Of a DNA stretch of 64,000 bases, positions 1 to 9,237 are shown piece by piece. This DNA comes from Bacteroidales bacterium UBA5281 (lineage in GTDB: Bacteria; Bacteroidota; Bacteroidia; Bacteroidales; Lentimicrobiaceae), in NCBI GenBank assembly GCA_002410555.1, contig DHSR01000033.1, forward strand, positions 124,880 to 188,879. Direction: 5' to 3'. The notes beneath the pieces were generated by a model that was not told the origin of the DNA, did no database searches, and worked only from the letters and a program-made list of their open reading frames with translations. A program made the translations under genes and the position numbers. The first letter of the stretch is position 1. The number at the start of each line of letters is the position of its first letter.

Positions 1-314
1 GTATATGCACGGTAAAGATAAGCACTCAGGCTATTGCGGTTAAGTTCAAGGCAAATGGTAAAATCCACCCTGGCTCCGGTATAATCCTTTAATTTAAGTT
101 TATTGAATCCCCTGTGAAAATAGGCTTCTACAAAAGTGCTGTTTATTTTAACCGCCGTATCGCAAAACCGTATCGCCTCAGTATACTTTTTCTTATTTGT
201 GGCTTCTATGGCCGCTTTTAAATAAGAGGTAGAGCTTCGCTGGGCAAAAACAGACTGTGTGGGAAGAAAGAGTATGAGTAAAATGAGTATCCTGTTATAT
301 CTGAGCAAAATCAT
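1..314 (-). CDS. TPR-repeat protein, partial (3' end outside window)
   Basis: Reading the minus strand from the ATG at 314 gives an uninterrupted frame to the window edge (about 104 codons). It starts with a hydrophobic signal peptide ending near VFAQ, followed by helical repeats with the TPR spacing (AIRFCDTAVKINSTFVEAYF, then GARVDFTICLELNRNSLSAY). Such exported TPR proteins usually act as periplasmic or surface scaffolds; no specific role can be assigned. It is divergent from the PBP gene at 532, with 217 bases between them. Confidence 0.8.
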   Translation of the reverse strand, partial: MILLRYNRILILLILFLPTQSVFAQRSSTSYLKAAIEATNKKKYTEAIRFCDTAVKINSTFVEAYFHRGFNKLKLKDYTGARVDFTICLELNRNSLSAYLYRAY

Positions 315-531
315 TTTTTTAGTTTTATGAGATGCCTTCATTCGCAACTTTACCGGAACTTATAATAACATAAACTTCAAACAAATCCAATGTTTCTAAG
401 TTTATCTATTCTGACGAAATTTTTCATGTAAAGTTACAAATTCTGCGGTATATAAAAAAAATAAATAATGAAGTTGTGTGCTGCAACTCATCACCCGAAA
501 GAATGAAAATAATATATAACCTCTACCCGGA

Positions 532-2880
532 ATGAAGACTTACCGCTTTTTTAAACGGGTATGGAGCTATGCCAGTAACTTCTTTAAGAAGTTGATTTTT
601 TTATTTACAGGTATGCCCCGGCAGGCTACCCACCTTTGGGAAAAGTTGGTGGTAAGGCTGGCTCAAAGTTTATTGTTTATTTTGTTAATTGTAATATCTA
701 TTGATTTCAATTTATTCAATCTATTCGGCCCTTCTCCCAGATTGTTTGATCTTCAAAACCCTCAAAATAATGCCGCCTCTGTGTTATATGCTGCTGATGG
801 CAGTATGATTGGCAGATATTATCATGAAAACAGATCTCCGGTTACCTTTGACCAGCTTCCTCCGGTTGTAATTAACGCGCTTCTGTCGGCAGAGGATATC
901 CGGTTTTATCATCACCACGGCATAGATGTTAAGGCCACCACCGCTGCAATATTTAGCGTCTTTAAAGGTGATCGCAGGGGAGGCAGCACCATCACCCAGC
1001 AATTGATCAAAAACCTTTACAAAACACGCACAGGTGATCAAAAGGGATTATTACAGAAAATTCCCGGAATTGATATCATCGTATTTAAAGCAAAGGAGTA
1101 CATCAGTTCCATTAAACTGGAAACCTTATATACCAAGAACGAAATTCTTACCCTATACCTCAATACGGTTGATTTCGGAAGCCAGTCGTTCGGAATTAAG
1201 GCAGCTTCCAATACCTTTTTTAATAAACCACCTGAAGAACTTATGATACAGGAAGCTGCCCTGCTCACAGGTTTACTTAAAGCCCCAAGTTATTACAGCC
1301 CGGTATCAAACCCAGATCATGCGCTTAGAAGACGAAATGACGTGCTCACGCAGATGTTACGTTATGAATACATAAATAAGCAGCAATATGATTTTCTCAC
1401 GCGGCTGCCCTTATCTCTTAAATTTAACCATTATAAAGAGGAGGAAGAAGCCACTTACTTTAAATCTGCGGTAGCCCGCGAATTGAAAACCTGGTGTATG
1501 TCTTCCGGTTACGATATTTATCGGGATGGATTGAAAATATATACCACCCTCGATCCTGTTATTCAGGAACATGCCGGAATGGCCATGAAAAAACATATGA
1601 AATCATTGCAAAATAAATTTTATCAGCATTGGCAGGGCAGAGAACCATGGGTAGATGCCAATGGCAGAACCATCAATGACTTTATTGAAAACCTTGGCAG
1701 GCAAACTCCGGCATATAAATCATGGCTGAATCATTACGCAAACAATGGTGATTCAGCCTTAAAAGCACTTTCCATACCTCATAAAATGACCGTTTTTTCA
1801 TGGGAGCAGGAGATTGATACCCTGCTTTCATCACTCGATTCAATTGCCTGGTATGCCCATATTTTAAATACCGGATTGGTAAGCATTGATCCGTCAAATG
1901 GTTATGTTAAAGCATGGATTGGCGGCAATGACTATCGTTATTTTAAATATGATCATGTTAATCAGGCCCGCCGGCAACCAGGCTCTCTGTTTAAGGCTTT
2001 TGTTTATGCCGCTGCATTTGAACAAGGAATGGGTCCCTGCGACCGAAGAGTTGACCAACCCATAAGGATCAAATACACTGAAAACGGGGAAGAAAAAATT
2101 TGGACGCCCAAAAATGCCAATTGGGTATTCACAGGAATCAATCTTTCCCTTAAAAGTGCGTTCGCGCGTTCGGTAAATTCAGTGGCAGTGCAGTTAACTA
2201 AAGAAGTTGGCTGGGATAAAGTGATTGAAATGGCGCAACGCTTCGGCATCACTTCTCCGCTTCTGAATTTGCCTTCCATCGCTTTGGGAAGTAGTGAAGT
2301 TACCCTTCTGGAAATGGTAAATGCTTATGCAGCCCTTGCCAATCGCGGTGAGTTTAATGATGCAGTATTGGTAACCAAAATCACTACCCACGATGATAAA
2401 ATTATTTATATGCATCAACATCGTCCCCGAAAGATTTTAAATGCTGAGAATAGCTTTTTGATGGAAAACATGCTTCGCTCCGGCTTATCAGAACCAGGCG
2501 GAACTACACAGGGTCTCTGGAGTTTTGACCTGTTCCGGTATGACACAGATTTTGGAGGCAAGACCGGCACATCCTCAAACTTTGCCGATGGTTGGTTTGT
2601 AGGAATTACCCCCAGATTAGTAACAGGGGTGTGGGTTGGAGGAGAGTATCCCAGTGTTCACTTTCGGACTTCGCAAACCGGAGAAGGCCTGCGTACCGCA
2701 CTCCCATTGTTTGGTTTGTTTATGGAAAGGGTTATGCAGGATGAAAACCTCAAACTGTTTAGAGGAAGATTTCCATCGCCTCCGGCTAAAGTGACCAAAC
2801 CATATCAGTGTAGTTCTCCGGCATATGTGCCCAGGGATGCTGATTCCATTGCAAATTCAGGCATCGCGCCAGCGCAATAA
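532..2880 (+). CDS. Class A penicillin-binding protein (PBP1A-type), bifunctional transglycosylase/transpeptidase
   Basis: The 782-residue product polymerises lipid II and cross-links peptidoglycan in the periplasm. One N-terminal membrane anchor lies around residues 45-65. The GT51 glycosyltransferase domain follows, with the SAEDIRFYHHHGID motif (catalytic Glu near residue 120) and GGSTITQQLIKN (around 150). The transpeptidase domain has all three penicillin-binding motifs: SLFK with Ser485 and Lys488, SVN at 547 and KTG at 677. The length is usual for the family. Its last 24 bases overlap the 3' end of the convergent ABC permease gene. Family assignment is firm; the exact PBP1A/1C sub-class is less so. 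Confidence 0.95.
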   Translation: MKTYRFFKRVWSYASNFFKKLIFLFTGMPRQATHLWEKLVVRLAQSLLFILLIVISIDFNLFNLFGPSPRLFDLQNPQNNAASVLYAADGSMIGRYYHENRSPVTFDQLPPVVINALLSAEDIRFYHHHGIDVKATTAAIFSVFKGDRRGGSTITQQLIKNLYKTRTGDQKGLLQKIPGIDIIVFKAKEYISSIKLETLYTKNEILTLYLNTVDFGSQSFGIKAASNTFFNKPPEELMIQEAALLTGLLKAPSYYSPVSNPDHALRRRNDVLTQMLRYEYINKQQYDFLTRLPLSLKFNHYKEEEEATYFKSAVARELKTWCMSSGYDIYRDGLKIYTTLDPVIQEHAGMAMKKHMKSLQNKFYQHWQGREPWVDANGRTINDFIENLGRQTPAYKSWLNHYANNGDSALKALSIPHKMTVFSWEQEIDTLLSSLDSIAWYAHILNTGLVSIDPSNGYVKAWIGGNDYRYFKYDHVNQARRQPGSLFKAFVYAAAFEQGMGPCDRRVDQPIRIKYTENGEEKIWTPKNANWVFTGINLSLKSAFARSVNSVAVQLTKEVGWDKVIEMAQRFGITSPLLNLPSIALGSSEVTLLEMVNAYAALANRGEFNDAVLVTKITTHDDKIIYMHQHRPRKILNAENSFLMENMLRSGLSEPGGTTQGLWSFDLFRYDTDFGGKTGTSSNFADGWFVGITPRLVTGVWVGGEYPSVHFRTSQTGEGLRTALPLFGLFMERVMQDENLKLFRGRFPSPPAKVTKPYQCSSPAYVPRDADSIANSGIAPAQ

Positions 2881-3672
2881 AAAATAAATAATTGCGGTGA
2901 ACAGAAAACAATATATTACACAGCTTAAAATGGTCTGAATATCTACCGTACTTCTGAAAGTAAGCCCTATTGAAGAAGTAAGCGTATTGTTGGGCAATGG
3001 AATCAGAGAACCTGCTGCATTTAATGGCAAATAATCTCCAATACTGCCGGGAAGTATGAAGCTAACAATGCGCTCGCCAATAAGGGCATATAAAACAAAT
3101 ACGATTGTAGCAATTCCCGAACGTCTGAAAATAAATGCGATCATCATCGAAAAGATGAGATAGGTAAGTAATTCAAGTGCATGTAAAGGTAAAAACCACA
3201 ATCCCCCATTAAGCAGCGAAACATCACCCACCTGCTGATGCAGCAATCCCAATACTAAAGCAGTTAATGCAATTAAAATTACTATTCCCACAATTAAAGC
3301 TGAAATTACCAACAGTTTACCGGTTAAGAAATCCTTTCGGCTTAAACCCGAAATCAATTGCTGCCGCATGGTAAAAAATGAAAACTCATTGGTAATCAAT
3401 AATATAATTAAAAGGGCTGGAATTATTTTTAAATATCCTGCTATATAGGTAAAGTTTTGCCATATGTATTTGGTCTGGTAAAAAGACAAACCCCTAAAAG
3501 GAGTAAAGGAGTCATCATTACTTTGTATGGTTATGTTATTGATAAAGCGCTGGGCACCAATAAACACCAGAACCAATAGTACGACATAGACCAGTGATAA
3601 AATCTTAAAGGCCCTGTAATGCCGTGTTTTGATCCATTCTATTTTTATTAAAACGGGAAGTTTTTCATTCAT
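2857..3672 (-). CDS. ABC transporter permease (ABC-2 type)
   Basis: An integral membrane protein of about 271 residues with roughly six hydrophobic segments, the first near residues 25-45 and the last at the C-terminus. The frame stays open further upstream, but an upstream start would overlap the ATPase gene and add a non-hydrophobic extension, so I chose the ATG at 3672 (MNEKLPVLIKIEW). The start lies 10 bases after the stop of the ATPase gene, giving a two-gene exporter operon. The substrate is unknown; GldF or bacitracin-type exporters look similar. Its 3' end overlaps the PBP gene on the other strand by 24 bases. Confidence 0.85.
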   Translation of the reverse strand: MNEKLPVLIKIEWIKTRHYRAFKILSLVYVVLLVLVFIGAQRFINNITIQSNDDSFTPFRGLSFYQTKYIWQNFTYIAGYLKIIPALLIILLITNEFSFFTMRQQLISGLSRKDFLTGKLLVISALIVGIVILIALTALVLGLLHQQVGDVSLLNGGLWFLPLHALELLTYLIFSMMIAFIFRRSGIATIVFVLYALIGERIVSFILPGSIGDYLPLNAAGSLIPLPNNTLTSSIGLTFRSTVDIQTILSCVIYCFLFTAIIYFLLRWRDA

Positions 3673-3682
3673 GACCCTGTAC

Positions 3683-4633
3683 TTATGAGGATGATTTCTG
3701 AAGCAATTCCAGAAAATTTTGTTCGAGACTATGTTTATGCATGCTGATGTGGGAGCAGCTAACCCCGTTTTGATGCAAAAAATGGTTAATTTTTGCTGCA
3801 TCGCTCTTTCCTTTGACCTTCAATTCAATCGTCTGGTTGTTAATTTTATGTGAAAGGTATTCCGGCAATTTTATTATGGCACTTTCCAGTGTGTTCAGGT
3901 CTTTAGCTGACAGTTCAAGGATTTCCTCTTCGCTCAGGAGTTCAGCTACCGGTCCGCTGAATTTTTTAATGCCCCTATGAAGAATTGCGACATGAGTGCA
4001 TACTTTTTGAACTTCATCCAGAAGGTGACTGGCTAAAAGTACAGTAGTTCCTGTTGAGGCAACATTGCCAATTATATTTCTGATCTCGAAAATTCCTTCC
4101 GGATCAAGTCCATTGGTAGGCTCATCCAGAATAAGCACTTCCGGCTCACCCAATAAGACAGAAGCAAGTGCAAGCCTTTGTTTCATGCCATAGGAAAAAG
4201 TATGTACCTTATGGTTTCTGCGTGGATACAGATCTACCAGATGCAGAACTGATTCAATATCAGCGTTGTTCACTCCACGGATCAGGGCGGTTATTTGCAG
4301 ATTATTGACTGCACTCAGATAAGGATAAAAGTTGGGACGTTCCAGTAAAGACCCAATACGCCTATACAGCGTTGCCTCTGAAGGTTTACCAAACCAATAG
4401 TAATTCCCCGATGTTTGTCTCAGTATGCCCAGAATAATGCCTAGAGTTGTGGTCTTACCACTCCCGTTGGGGCCAAGCAAACCATATACCTGCCCCTTAT
4501 TTATATTTAAATCCAGCTTGTTTACTGCCTGAATATTTCCATACCTTTTGCTAAGTCCTTCCAGACGAAGGATTTCTATCGGAATTTCTGATTGTCGTGG
4601 AGTCTCAGAAGCTTTGATATTGTTGTAGTTCAT
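3683..4633 (-). CDS. ABC transporter ATP-binding protein
   Basis: A 316-residue cytoplasmic ATPase that should energise the permease encoded just downstream. Walker A is GPNGSGKT at residues 54-61. The ABC signature is present in the variant SYGMKQR, and Walker B is VLILDEPTNGLDPEG followed by the H-loop in LLASHLLDEV. The region after residue 230 is the variable C-terminal extension typical of the CcmA/NatA-like drug and lantibiotic-exporter class. The first 20 residues are a poorly conserved leader, so the true start could be slightly downstream. Confidence 0.92.
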   Translation of the reverse strand: MNYNNIKASETPRQSEIPIEILRLEGLSKRYGNIQAVNKLDLNINKGQVYGLLGPNGSGKTTTLGIILGILRQTSGNYYWFGKPSEATLYRRIGSLLERPNFYPYLSAVNNLQITALIRGVNNADIESVLHLVDLYPRRNHKVHTFSYGMKQRLALASVLLGEPEVLILDEPTNGLDPEGIFEIRNIIGNVASTGTTVLLASHLLDEVQKVCTHVAILHRGIKKFSGPVAELLSEEEILELSAKDLNTLESAIIKLPEYLSHKINNQTIELKVKGKSDAAKINHFLHQNGVSCSHISMHKHSLEQNFLELLQKSSS

Positions 4634-4722
4634 ACAGACCTGAAATTAGTGTGGCGCCTATGCATCAGTGCGGAAAATTACAAAATATATACCGAATACT
4701 AGCATGCCTGAATAAAATCCAT

Positions 4723-4730
4723 TAACTTTG
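4723..4730 (+). promoter_or_regulatory. Bacteroidota -7 promoter element (TAACTTTG)
   Basis: TAACTTTG matches the Bacteroidota primary-sigma consensus TAnnTTTG and lies 66 bases before the SlyD-like start codon. No clear TTTG -33 box is present at the right distance, so this is a partial match. Confidence 0.45.
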
Positions 4731-4795
4731 CACGTGCGTTCAACATTGTGGTAACCCTCTTTGTTGTATAATCATTAATCTCAAATAACTTAAAA

Positions 4796-5302
4796 ATGAC
4801 GATTTCAAAAAACAAAGTGGTTTCACTTACGTATGAACTTAAGCTGGATGATAATAAAGGTCAGGTAATTGATAAAGCTGACAAAGATCAGCCACTCGTA
4901 TTTTTATACGGCGCCGGCAACCTGCTTCCTAAATTTGAATCAAACATCGAATCCCTGGATGTAAACGATACTTTTGAATTCACGCTTAATTCTGATGATG
5001 CATATGGTCAGACCAACAATGAAGCAGTAATTGATCTGCCGATCGATATTTTTAAAGTCGAAGGCAAAATTGATGAAGAGATGCTTCAGGTTGGAAATGT
5101 AATCCCAATGCAGGACAATAACGGGAATCCTTTAGAGGGATTGGTAGTTGAAATTGGTGACAATGAAGTTAAAATGGATTTTAACCATCCATTGGCAGGT
5201 AAAACACTCCACTTTACAGGAAAAGTTATTGATGTGCGTGATGCTTCCGAAGAGGAAATCAGTCATGGACACGTCCACGGCGCACACGGGCATCAGCATT
5301 GA
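4796..5302 (+). CDS. FKBP-type peptidyl-prolyl isomerase, SlyD-like, with His-rich tail
   Basis: A 168-residue cytoplasmic prolyl isomerase/chaperone of the SlyD family. The split FKBP domain begins with VVSLTYELKLDDNKGQVID and contains PLVFLYGAGNLLPKFE and the insert-in-flap domain around residues 75-125. The C-terminus GHVHGAHGHQH holds five histidines in eleven residues, as in metal-binding SlyD proteins that feed nickel to enzymes. Metal binding is an inference from composition. It is convergent with the methyltransferase gene that ends at 5333. Confidence 0.92.
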   Translation: MTISKNKVVSLTYELKLDDNKGQVIDKADKDQPLVFLYGAGNLLPKFESNIESLDVNDTFEFTLNSDDAYGQTNNEAVIDLPIDIFKVEGKIDEEMLQVGNVIPMQDNNGNPLEGLVVEIGDNEVKMDFNHPLAGKTLHFTGKVIDVRDASEEEISHGHVHGAHGHQH

Positions 5303-5310
5303 TGAAAAAT

Positions 5311-5332
5311 AACCGGTATTTACACCGGCTTC
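5311..5332. terminator. Short hairpin between convergent genes
   Basis: CCGGT (5313-5317) pairs with ACCGG (5324-5328) across a six-base loop. It lies between the stop codons of the SlyD-like and RsmI-like genes. The T-run is poor, so terminator strength is uncertain. Confidence 0.4.
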
Positions 5333-6043
5333 TTATCGCCCAAGCGTGAAAACTGCCGGTTGTTTTCCCGGCTCAAATTTTAATTTCCGCCATTCAGCTA
5401 TAGAATGCGTCCGGATAAACTCATGTTCAGTGGTGATGTTTACTGCTATACTAAAATTTAAAGATGCGCTGCAAACCTTTAGAATAGAAGCAATCATTTG
5501 ATTGTTGCGGTAAGGAGTTTCTATAAAAATATGGGTATAACCATGTTGTTGGATTTCGCGTTCAATTTGTTTTAGCTTCTTTTCTCTTTCCGGTGGACGG
5601 GCAGGTAAATAGCCATGGAAGATAAATTCCTGACCATTTAGTCCCGATGCCATTAATGACATTATGATAGAAGAAGGCCCCGCAAGGGGCACAACCTGTA
5701 TTCCCTTTTCATGCGCCAGTCTTATCAGCGAGTTGCCGGGATCGGCCACCGCCGGACATCCGGCCTCCGACAACAAGCCAATGGATTTACCATAAAAGGC
5801 AGGTGCTAAATAAGCGGCAATCTGGGTTTCTTCAGTATGCTCATTGAGGACAAAAAATGTAACGTTTCCGAAATCTTTCTTGTATCCGCATTTTCGCAGG
5901 AAACGCCGCGCCGTTTTCAATTCTTCTACCACAAAAACATCCAATCCTGAAATTATATGGAGATTATAATCAGGAATTACTCTTTCGGGGGGCGTTTCGC
6001 CCAATAATCCCGGGATAAGAATTAGTTTTCCGTTTGTGTTCAC
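5333..6043 (-). CDS. SAM-dependent methyltransferase, tetrapyrrole-methylase fold (RsmI-like)
   Basis: A 236-residue protein of the fold shared by RsmI (16S rRNA 2'-O-methyltransferase) and cobalamin methylases. Recognisable pieces are the N-terminal LILIPGLLGE, GLLSEAGCPAVADPG (the RsmI-type GCP segment), VVPLAGPSSIIMSLMASGL and the later IFIETPYRNN motif, which matches RsmI closely. The Bacteroidota form is a diverged RsmI paralogue, so the rRNA target is inferred. It is the last gene of the dnaA-phosphatase-dehydratase run and starts 9 bases after the preceding stop. Confidence 0.85.
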   Translation of the reverse strand: MNTNGKLILIPGLLGETPPERVIPDYNLHIISGLDVFVVEELKTARRFLRKCGYKKDFGNVTFFVLNEHTEETQIAAYLAPAFYGKSIGLLSEAGCPAVADPGNSLIRLAHEKGIQVVPLAGPSSIIMSLMASGLNGQEFIFHGYLPARPPEREKKLKQIEREIQQHGYTHIFIETPYRNNQMIASILKVCSASLNFSIAVNITTEHEFIRTHSIAEWRKLKFEPGKQPAVFTLGR

Positions 6044-6052
6044 GCCTGATGT

Positions 6053-7000
6053 TTAAAAAGGCAGATGTCTCAAATCAACATTTCCGCCCGATAAAATAAT
6101 CACTGTCTTTTTTCCGGCTACATTTACCTTTGTTTCGAGAAGTGCGGCCAGAGGAACTGCCGATGAAGGCTCTATAATAATTTTCATCCTTTCCCAGATA
6201 AGTCGCATGGCTTCCACTATGCTATCTTCAGAAACAGTTACAATTTCGTCTACAAAATTCATGATAACCGGAAAAGTAAGGCTACCCAGAGAAGTCCGCA
6301 GTCCATCGGCTATGGTTTGAGGGTTTTCAGAGGGAACAAATTGTTGACTACTGAAACTTCGGTAAGCATCATCGGCGCCCTGCGGTTCGGCGGCAATCAC
6401 CCGGGTATGGGGCGAAAAGTATCGGGCCGAAAGAGCAGTCCCGCTTAGTAATCCGCCACCTCCAACGGGTGCGATAATCTGATCCACATCAGCAATTTCT
6501 TCAAAAACTTCAAAGGCGGCTGTTGCCTGACCTTCGATGATGTGCAGGTTGTTGTATGGGTGAATCTCAATGGCGTTGGTACGTTGTATGACTTCCTCAA
6601 GTGTGCTTTCACGCGACAGTAGGGTAGGGGCGCAAAATGTAATGCTTCCTCCATAGGATTGTGTAGCAGCTATTTTTACCCGATTGGAGTTCTCGGGCAT
6701 CACAATATGTGCTGTTGTCCCAATCAGTCGGGCAGCCAATGCAAGAGCAGCAGCATGATTGCCAGAGGAATGGGTGGCAACTCCCTGTCGCAGATGTGCA
6801 GGGTCCAATTGCACTAGCGTATTTATGGCACCTCTGAATTTAAATGCACCCGCACGCTGAAAATTTTCACACTTAAAAAGTAGTGTTCCGCCAAATATTG
6901 AATTCAGACTGCTGCTGCTCAGCAACGGGGTATGATGTACCCAGGATTTTATACGTGTATTGGCGGCTTCTATCTGTCCCTTATCAGGATGCTGAATCAT
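6053..7000 (-). CDS. PLP-dependent threonine/serine dehydratase-like enzyme (serine racemase family)
   Basis: A 315-residue fold-type II PLP enzyme resembling catabolic threonine dehydratase (TdcB) and serine racemase. The PLP lysine lies in FKFRGAINT, the SSGNHAAALA asparagine loop and the phosphate-binding GGGGLLSG loop are intact. There is no C-terminal ACT regulatory domain, which favours the catabolic or racemase class over biosynthetic IlvA. The start codon overlaps the stop of the phosphatase gene by four bases (ATGA), indicating translational coupling. The precise substrate cannot be decided from sequence. Confidence 0.88.
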   Translation of the reverse strand: MIQHPDKGQIEAANTRIKSWVHHTPLLSSSSLNSIFGGTLLFKCENFQRAGAFKFRGAINTLVQLDPAHLRQGVATHSSGNHAAALALAARLIGTTAHIVMPENSNRVKIAATQSYGGSITFCAPTLLSRESTLEEVIQRTNAIEIHPYNNLHIIEGQATAAFEVFEEIADVDQIIAPVGGGGLLSGTALSARYFSPHTRVIAAEPQGADDAYRSFSSQQFVPSENPQTIADGLRTSLGSLTFPVIMNFVDEIVTVSEDSIVEAMRLIWERMKIIIEPSSAVPLAALLETKVNVAGKKTVIILSGGNVDLRHLPF

Positions 7001-7470
7001 ATTTTTTCCTGTTTTTTGATCTTCATGATCATGGCATCTGCTGCCTGCATAGACATGTGTAAAGTTTCTCTGAAATCTTCCATATCTCCCATATAAGGAT
7101 CAGGAATGGGTATATTTTTTCCAGGATAGACAAGATTCATCAGGTAATCTACTTTTTCCATATCAGTTTGATTCCTTGCTGCCCTGTAAACGTCTCGATA
7201 ATTTCCACTATCCATCACAAAGATATGATCGAATGCGTCAAAATCCTGCTTTTCAAACAAGCGTGCTTTCAGGTTTGAGATATCCAGACCATTTTCCCTG
7301 GCAACCTTTATGGCACGCGGATCCGGAGCATCACCCACATGAAAGGCCTCGAATCCACAAGAGTCAACTAACCCCTGAATATTGTTTTCGGCAAGCTTTT
7401 TACGCATAACGCCTTCAGCCAACGGAGAACGGCATATGTTCCCCAGACACACCATTAAAATTTTCACCAT
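6997..7470 (-). CDS. Low-molecular-weight protein-tyrosine phosphatase
   Basis: A 157-residue cytoplasmic phosphatase with the P-loop CLGNICRS (Cys8, Arg14) right after the N-terminus and the general-acid segment PDPYMGD near residue 120. These are all the catalytic elements of the family. It sits 78 bases downstream of dnaA and overlaps the dehydratase by four bases. Physiological targets are unknown. Confidence 0.93.
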   Translation of the reverse strand: MVKILMVCLGNICRSPLAEGVMRKKLAENNIQGLVDSCGFEAFHVGDAPDPRAIKVARENGLDISNLKARLFEKQDFDAFDHIFVMDSGNYRDVYRAARNQTDMEKVDYLMNLVYPGKNIPIPDPYMGDMEDFRETLHMSMQAADAMIMKIKKQEKI

Positions 7471-7548
7471 GGCTTATAAATTTAAAGAACAACCTCACCT
7501 AAATATAAGTGAGGTTGATACAAATGAACAAATTTTACAGAAAAATGC

Positions 7549-8985
7549 TCAAATTTTGATGTTTTTCTCAATTTCTTCTGCGTAATTTCTGAATTCCTTA
7601 TCCGTTTCAATCAGATTTGTTACTGTACGGCAGGCATGAAGTACGGTGGCATGATCCTTATTTCCGCAGTGGAATCCGATGGTTGCCAGAGATGATTTTG
7701 TGTGTTTTTTTGCAAAATACATGGCCAGTTGCCTTGCCTGAACAATTTCTCGTTTGCGGGTTTTAGAATTCATATGATCTAATTGAATATCAAAAAAATC
7801 ACACACAACTTTTTGGATGTAATCAATGGAGACCTCTTTGGAAGTATTTAGTATAAACTTATCAATCATTTGTCTGGCAAGCTCAATGGTGATTGCTTTC
7901 TTGTTCAACGAAGATTGTGCCATAAGGGAAATGAGCGCACCCTCGAGTTCCCTTACATTGGTAGTAATACTAAAAGCCAGATATTCAATTACTTCCTCTG
8001 GCATTTCGATGCCATCCTTGTACAAACGTTTTTTCAGGATAGCCAGTCGGGTGTCAAAATCGGGTACTTGTAAATCAGCAGCCAGTCCCCATTTGAAACG
8101 GGAGAGTAACCGGGGTTCTATGCCTTTAATTTCAGCAGGTGCCTTATCTGAAGTAATTACCAACTGATTGTTGTTCTGATGCAGGTGATTAAAGATGTGG
8201 AAGAAAATTTCCTGGGTTTTTTCTTTTCCCGAAAGAAACTGAATGTCATCTATTAACAATACATCTATCATTTGATAGAAGTGCACAAAGTCGTTTTGAT
8301 TTTTGTTTTTTGATGCTTCTACATATTGTTGCAGGAACTGTTCGGTAGTTACGTAAAGTACGGTTTTGTCAGGAAATTTGTTTTTCACCTCAATACCAAT
8401 GGCATGAGCCAGGTGGGTTTTACCCAGCCCATTGGCGCTATAGATAAAAATAGGGTTAAAAGAGGTCTTTCCGGGATTGTTGGCGGCTGCATAACCGGCT
8501 GAGCGCGCCAGTCTGTTACATTCCCCTTCAATAAAATTTTCAAATGAATATGATTCATTCAATTGAGAATGTACCTTAATCTTTTTCAAACCCGGTATCA
8601 CAAATGGATTGGGAATTTCCTTGGCACCGCCTTTGTTTATGTCAATGGGCATGGAAACGGATGGATTATTTAATACACTTCGGTTACTGGTGGGGACTTT
8701 TACGGTGTAAGGCCCCCCGTTACCGCTGGCACTTTCCATGATAATACTGTATTCCAATCTTCCTTGTGCCCCAAGCTCATGCTTGATGGTTTTCTTTAAA
8801 AGGCCGATGTAGTGTTCCTCAAGCCATTCATAGAAGAACTGGCTGGGAACCTGAATGGTAAGAACGTTGTCGCTAAGCTTTACGGGTTGAATTGGTGAAA
8901 ACCATGTTTTGTAGCTCTGGGAGTTGATGTTGTCTTTAATAATGCTTAGGCAGTTTTTCCACACTTCCTGGTAGTCTTTTTTCAT
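7549..8985 (-). CDS. dnaA: Chromosomal replication initiator DnaA
   Basis: A 478-residue initiator ATPase that binds DnaA boxes and opens oriC. All four domains are visible: the N-terminal helicase-loading domain (WKNCLSIIKDNINSQSYKTW), a linker around residues 90-140, the AAA+ domain with Walker A SANGLGKTH and Walker B VLLIDDIQFL, and the C-terminal DNA-binding domain with the signature KDHATVLHACRTV. An in-frame ATG 18 codons upstream (9039) exists, but MKKDYQEVWKNC matches the usual DnaA start, so 8985 is chosen. dnaN and recF are not adjacent. Confidence 0.95.
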   Translation of the reverse strand: MKKDYQEVWKNCLSIIKDNINSQSYKTWFSPIQPVKLSDNVLTIQVPSQFFYEWLEEHYIGLLKKTIKHELGAQGRLEYSIIMESASGNGGPYTVKVPTSNRSVLNNPSVSMPIDINKGGAKEIPNPFVIPGLKKIKVHSQLNESYSFENFIEGECNRLARSAGYAAANNPGKTSFNPIFIYSANGLGKTHLAHAIGIEVKNKFPDKTVLYVTTEQFLQQYVEASKNKNQNDFVHFYQMIDVLLIDDIQFLSGKEKTQEIFFHIFNHLHQNNNQLVITSDKAPAEIKGIEPRLLSRFKWGLAADLQVPDFDTRLAILKKRLYKDGIEMPEEVIEYLAFSITTNVRELEGALISLMAQSSLNKKAITIELARQMIDKFILNTSKEVSIDYIQKVVCDFFDIQLDHMNSKTRKREIVQARQLAMYFAKKHTKSSLATIGFHCGNKDHATVLHACRTVTNLIETDKEFRNYAEEIEKNIKI

Positions 8986-9053
8986 TCTCGTTTTTATACT
9001 AAAGTGTTCCACAATACAGAACTTTCGCCCATTTTTCAAGCAGTGAATGATCC

Positions 9054-9119
9054 CAAAGTTATTTTACCCACATTCACAGCAACTTAACTTCCTAAAAGTT
9101 TCAGGGTGATTTATCAACA
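9054..9119 (-). promoter_or_regulatory. Probable dnaA promoter with near-consensus DnaA boxes
   Basis: On the minus strand a TAnnTTTG-type element (plus strand CAAAGTTA, 9054-9061) lies about 70 bases upstream of dnaA. Two near-consensus DnaA boxes sit next to it: TTACCCACA (9064-9072) and TTATCAACA (9111-9119), each one base from TTATCCACA. This fits autoregulation of dnaA by DnaA. The cluster is too small to call an origin. Confidence 0.4.
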
Positions 9120-9237
9120 AAATTGCCTCTAATAAAGTTAAGAAAAAAATCATTTTGCTATTGTTTTTTACAAATTAATATTGTATACGGAAAAACCGGA
9201 ATTAACACTTAAGGCTGTGAATCAATACTTATTGATG

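Noticed and set aside
8986..9039. N-terminal extension of DnaA by 18 residues
   Set aside because: The extension is unlike DnaA N-termini, and a predicted transcription start lies close to 9046, leaving almost no leader.
9040..9237. oriC at the dnaA upstream region
   Set aside because: Only two near-consensus DnaA boxes and no clear unwinding region; Bacteroidota origins are often not beside dnaA.
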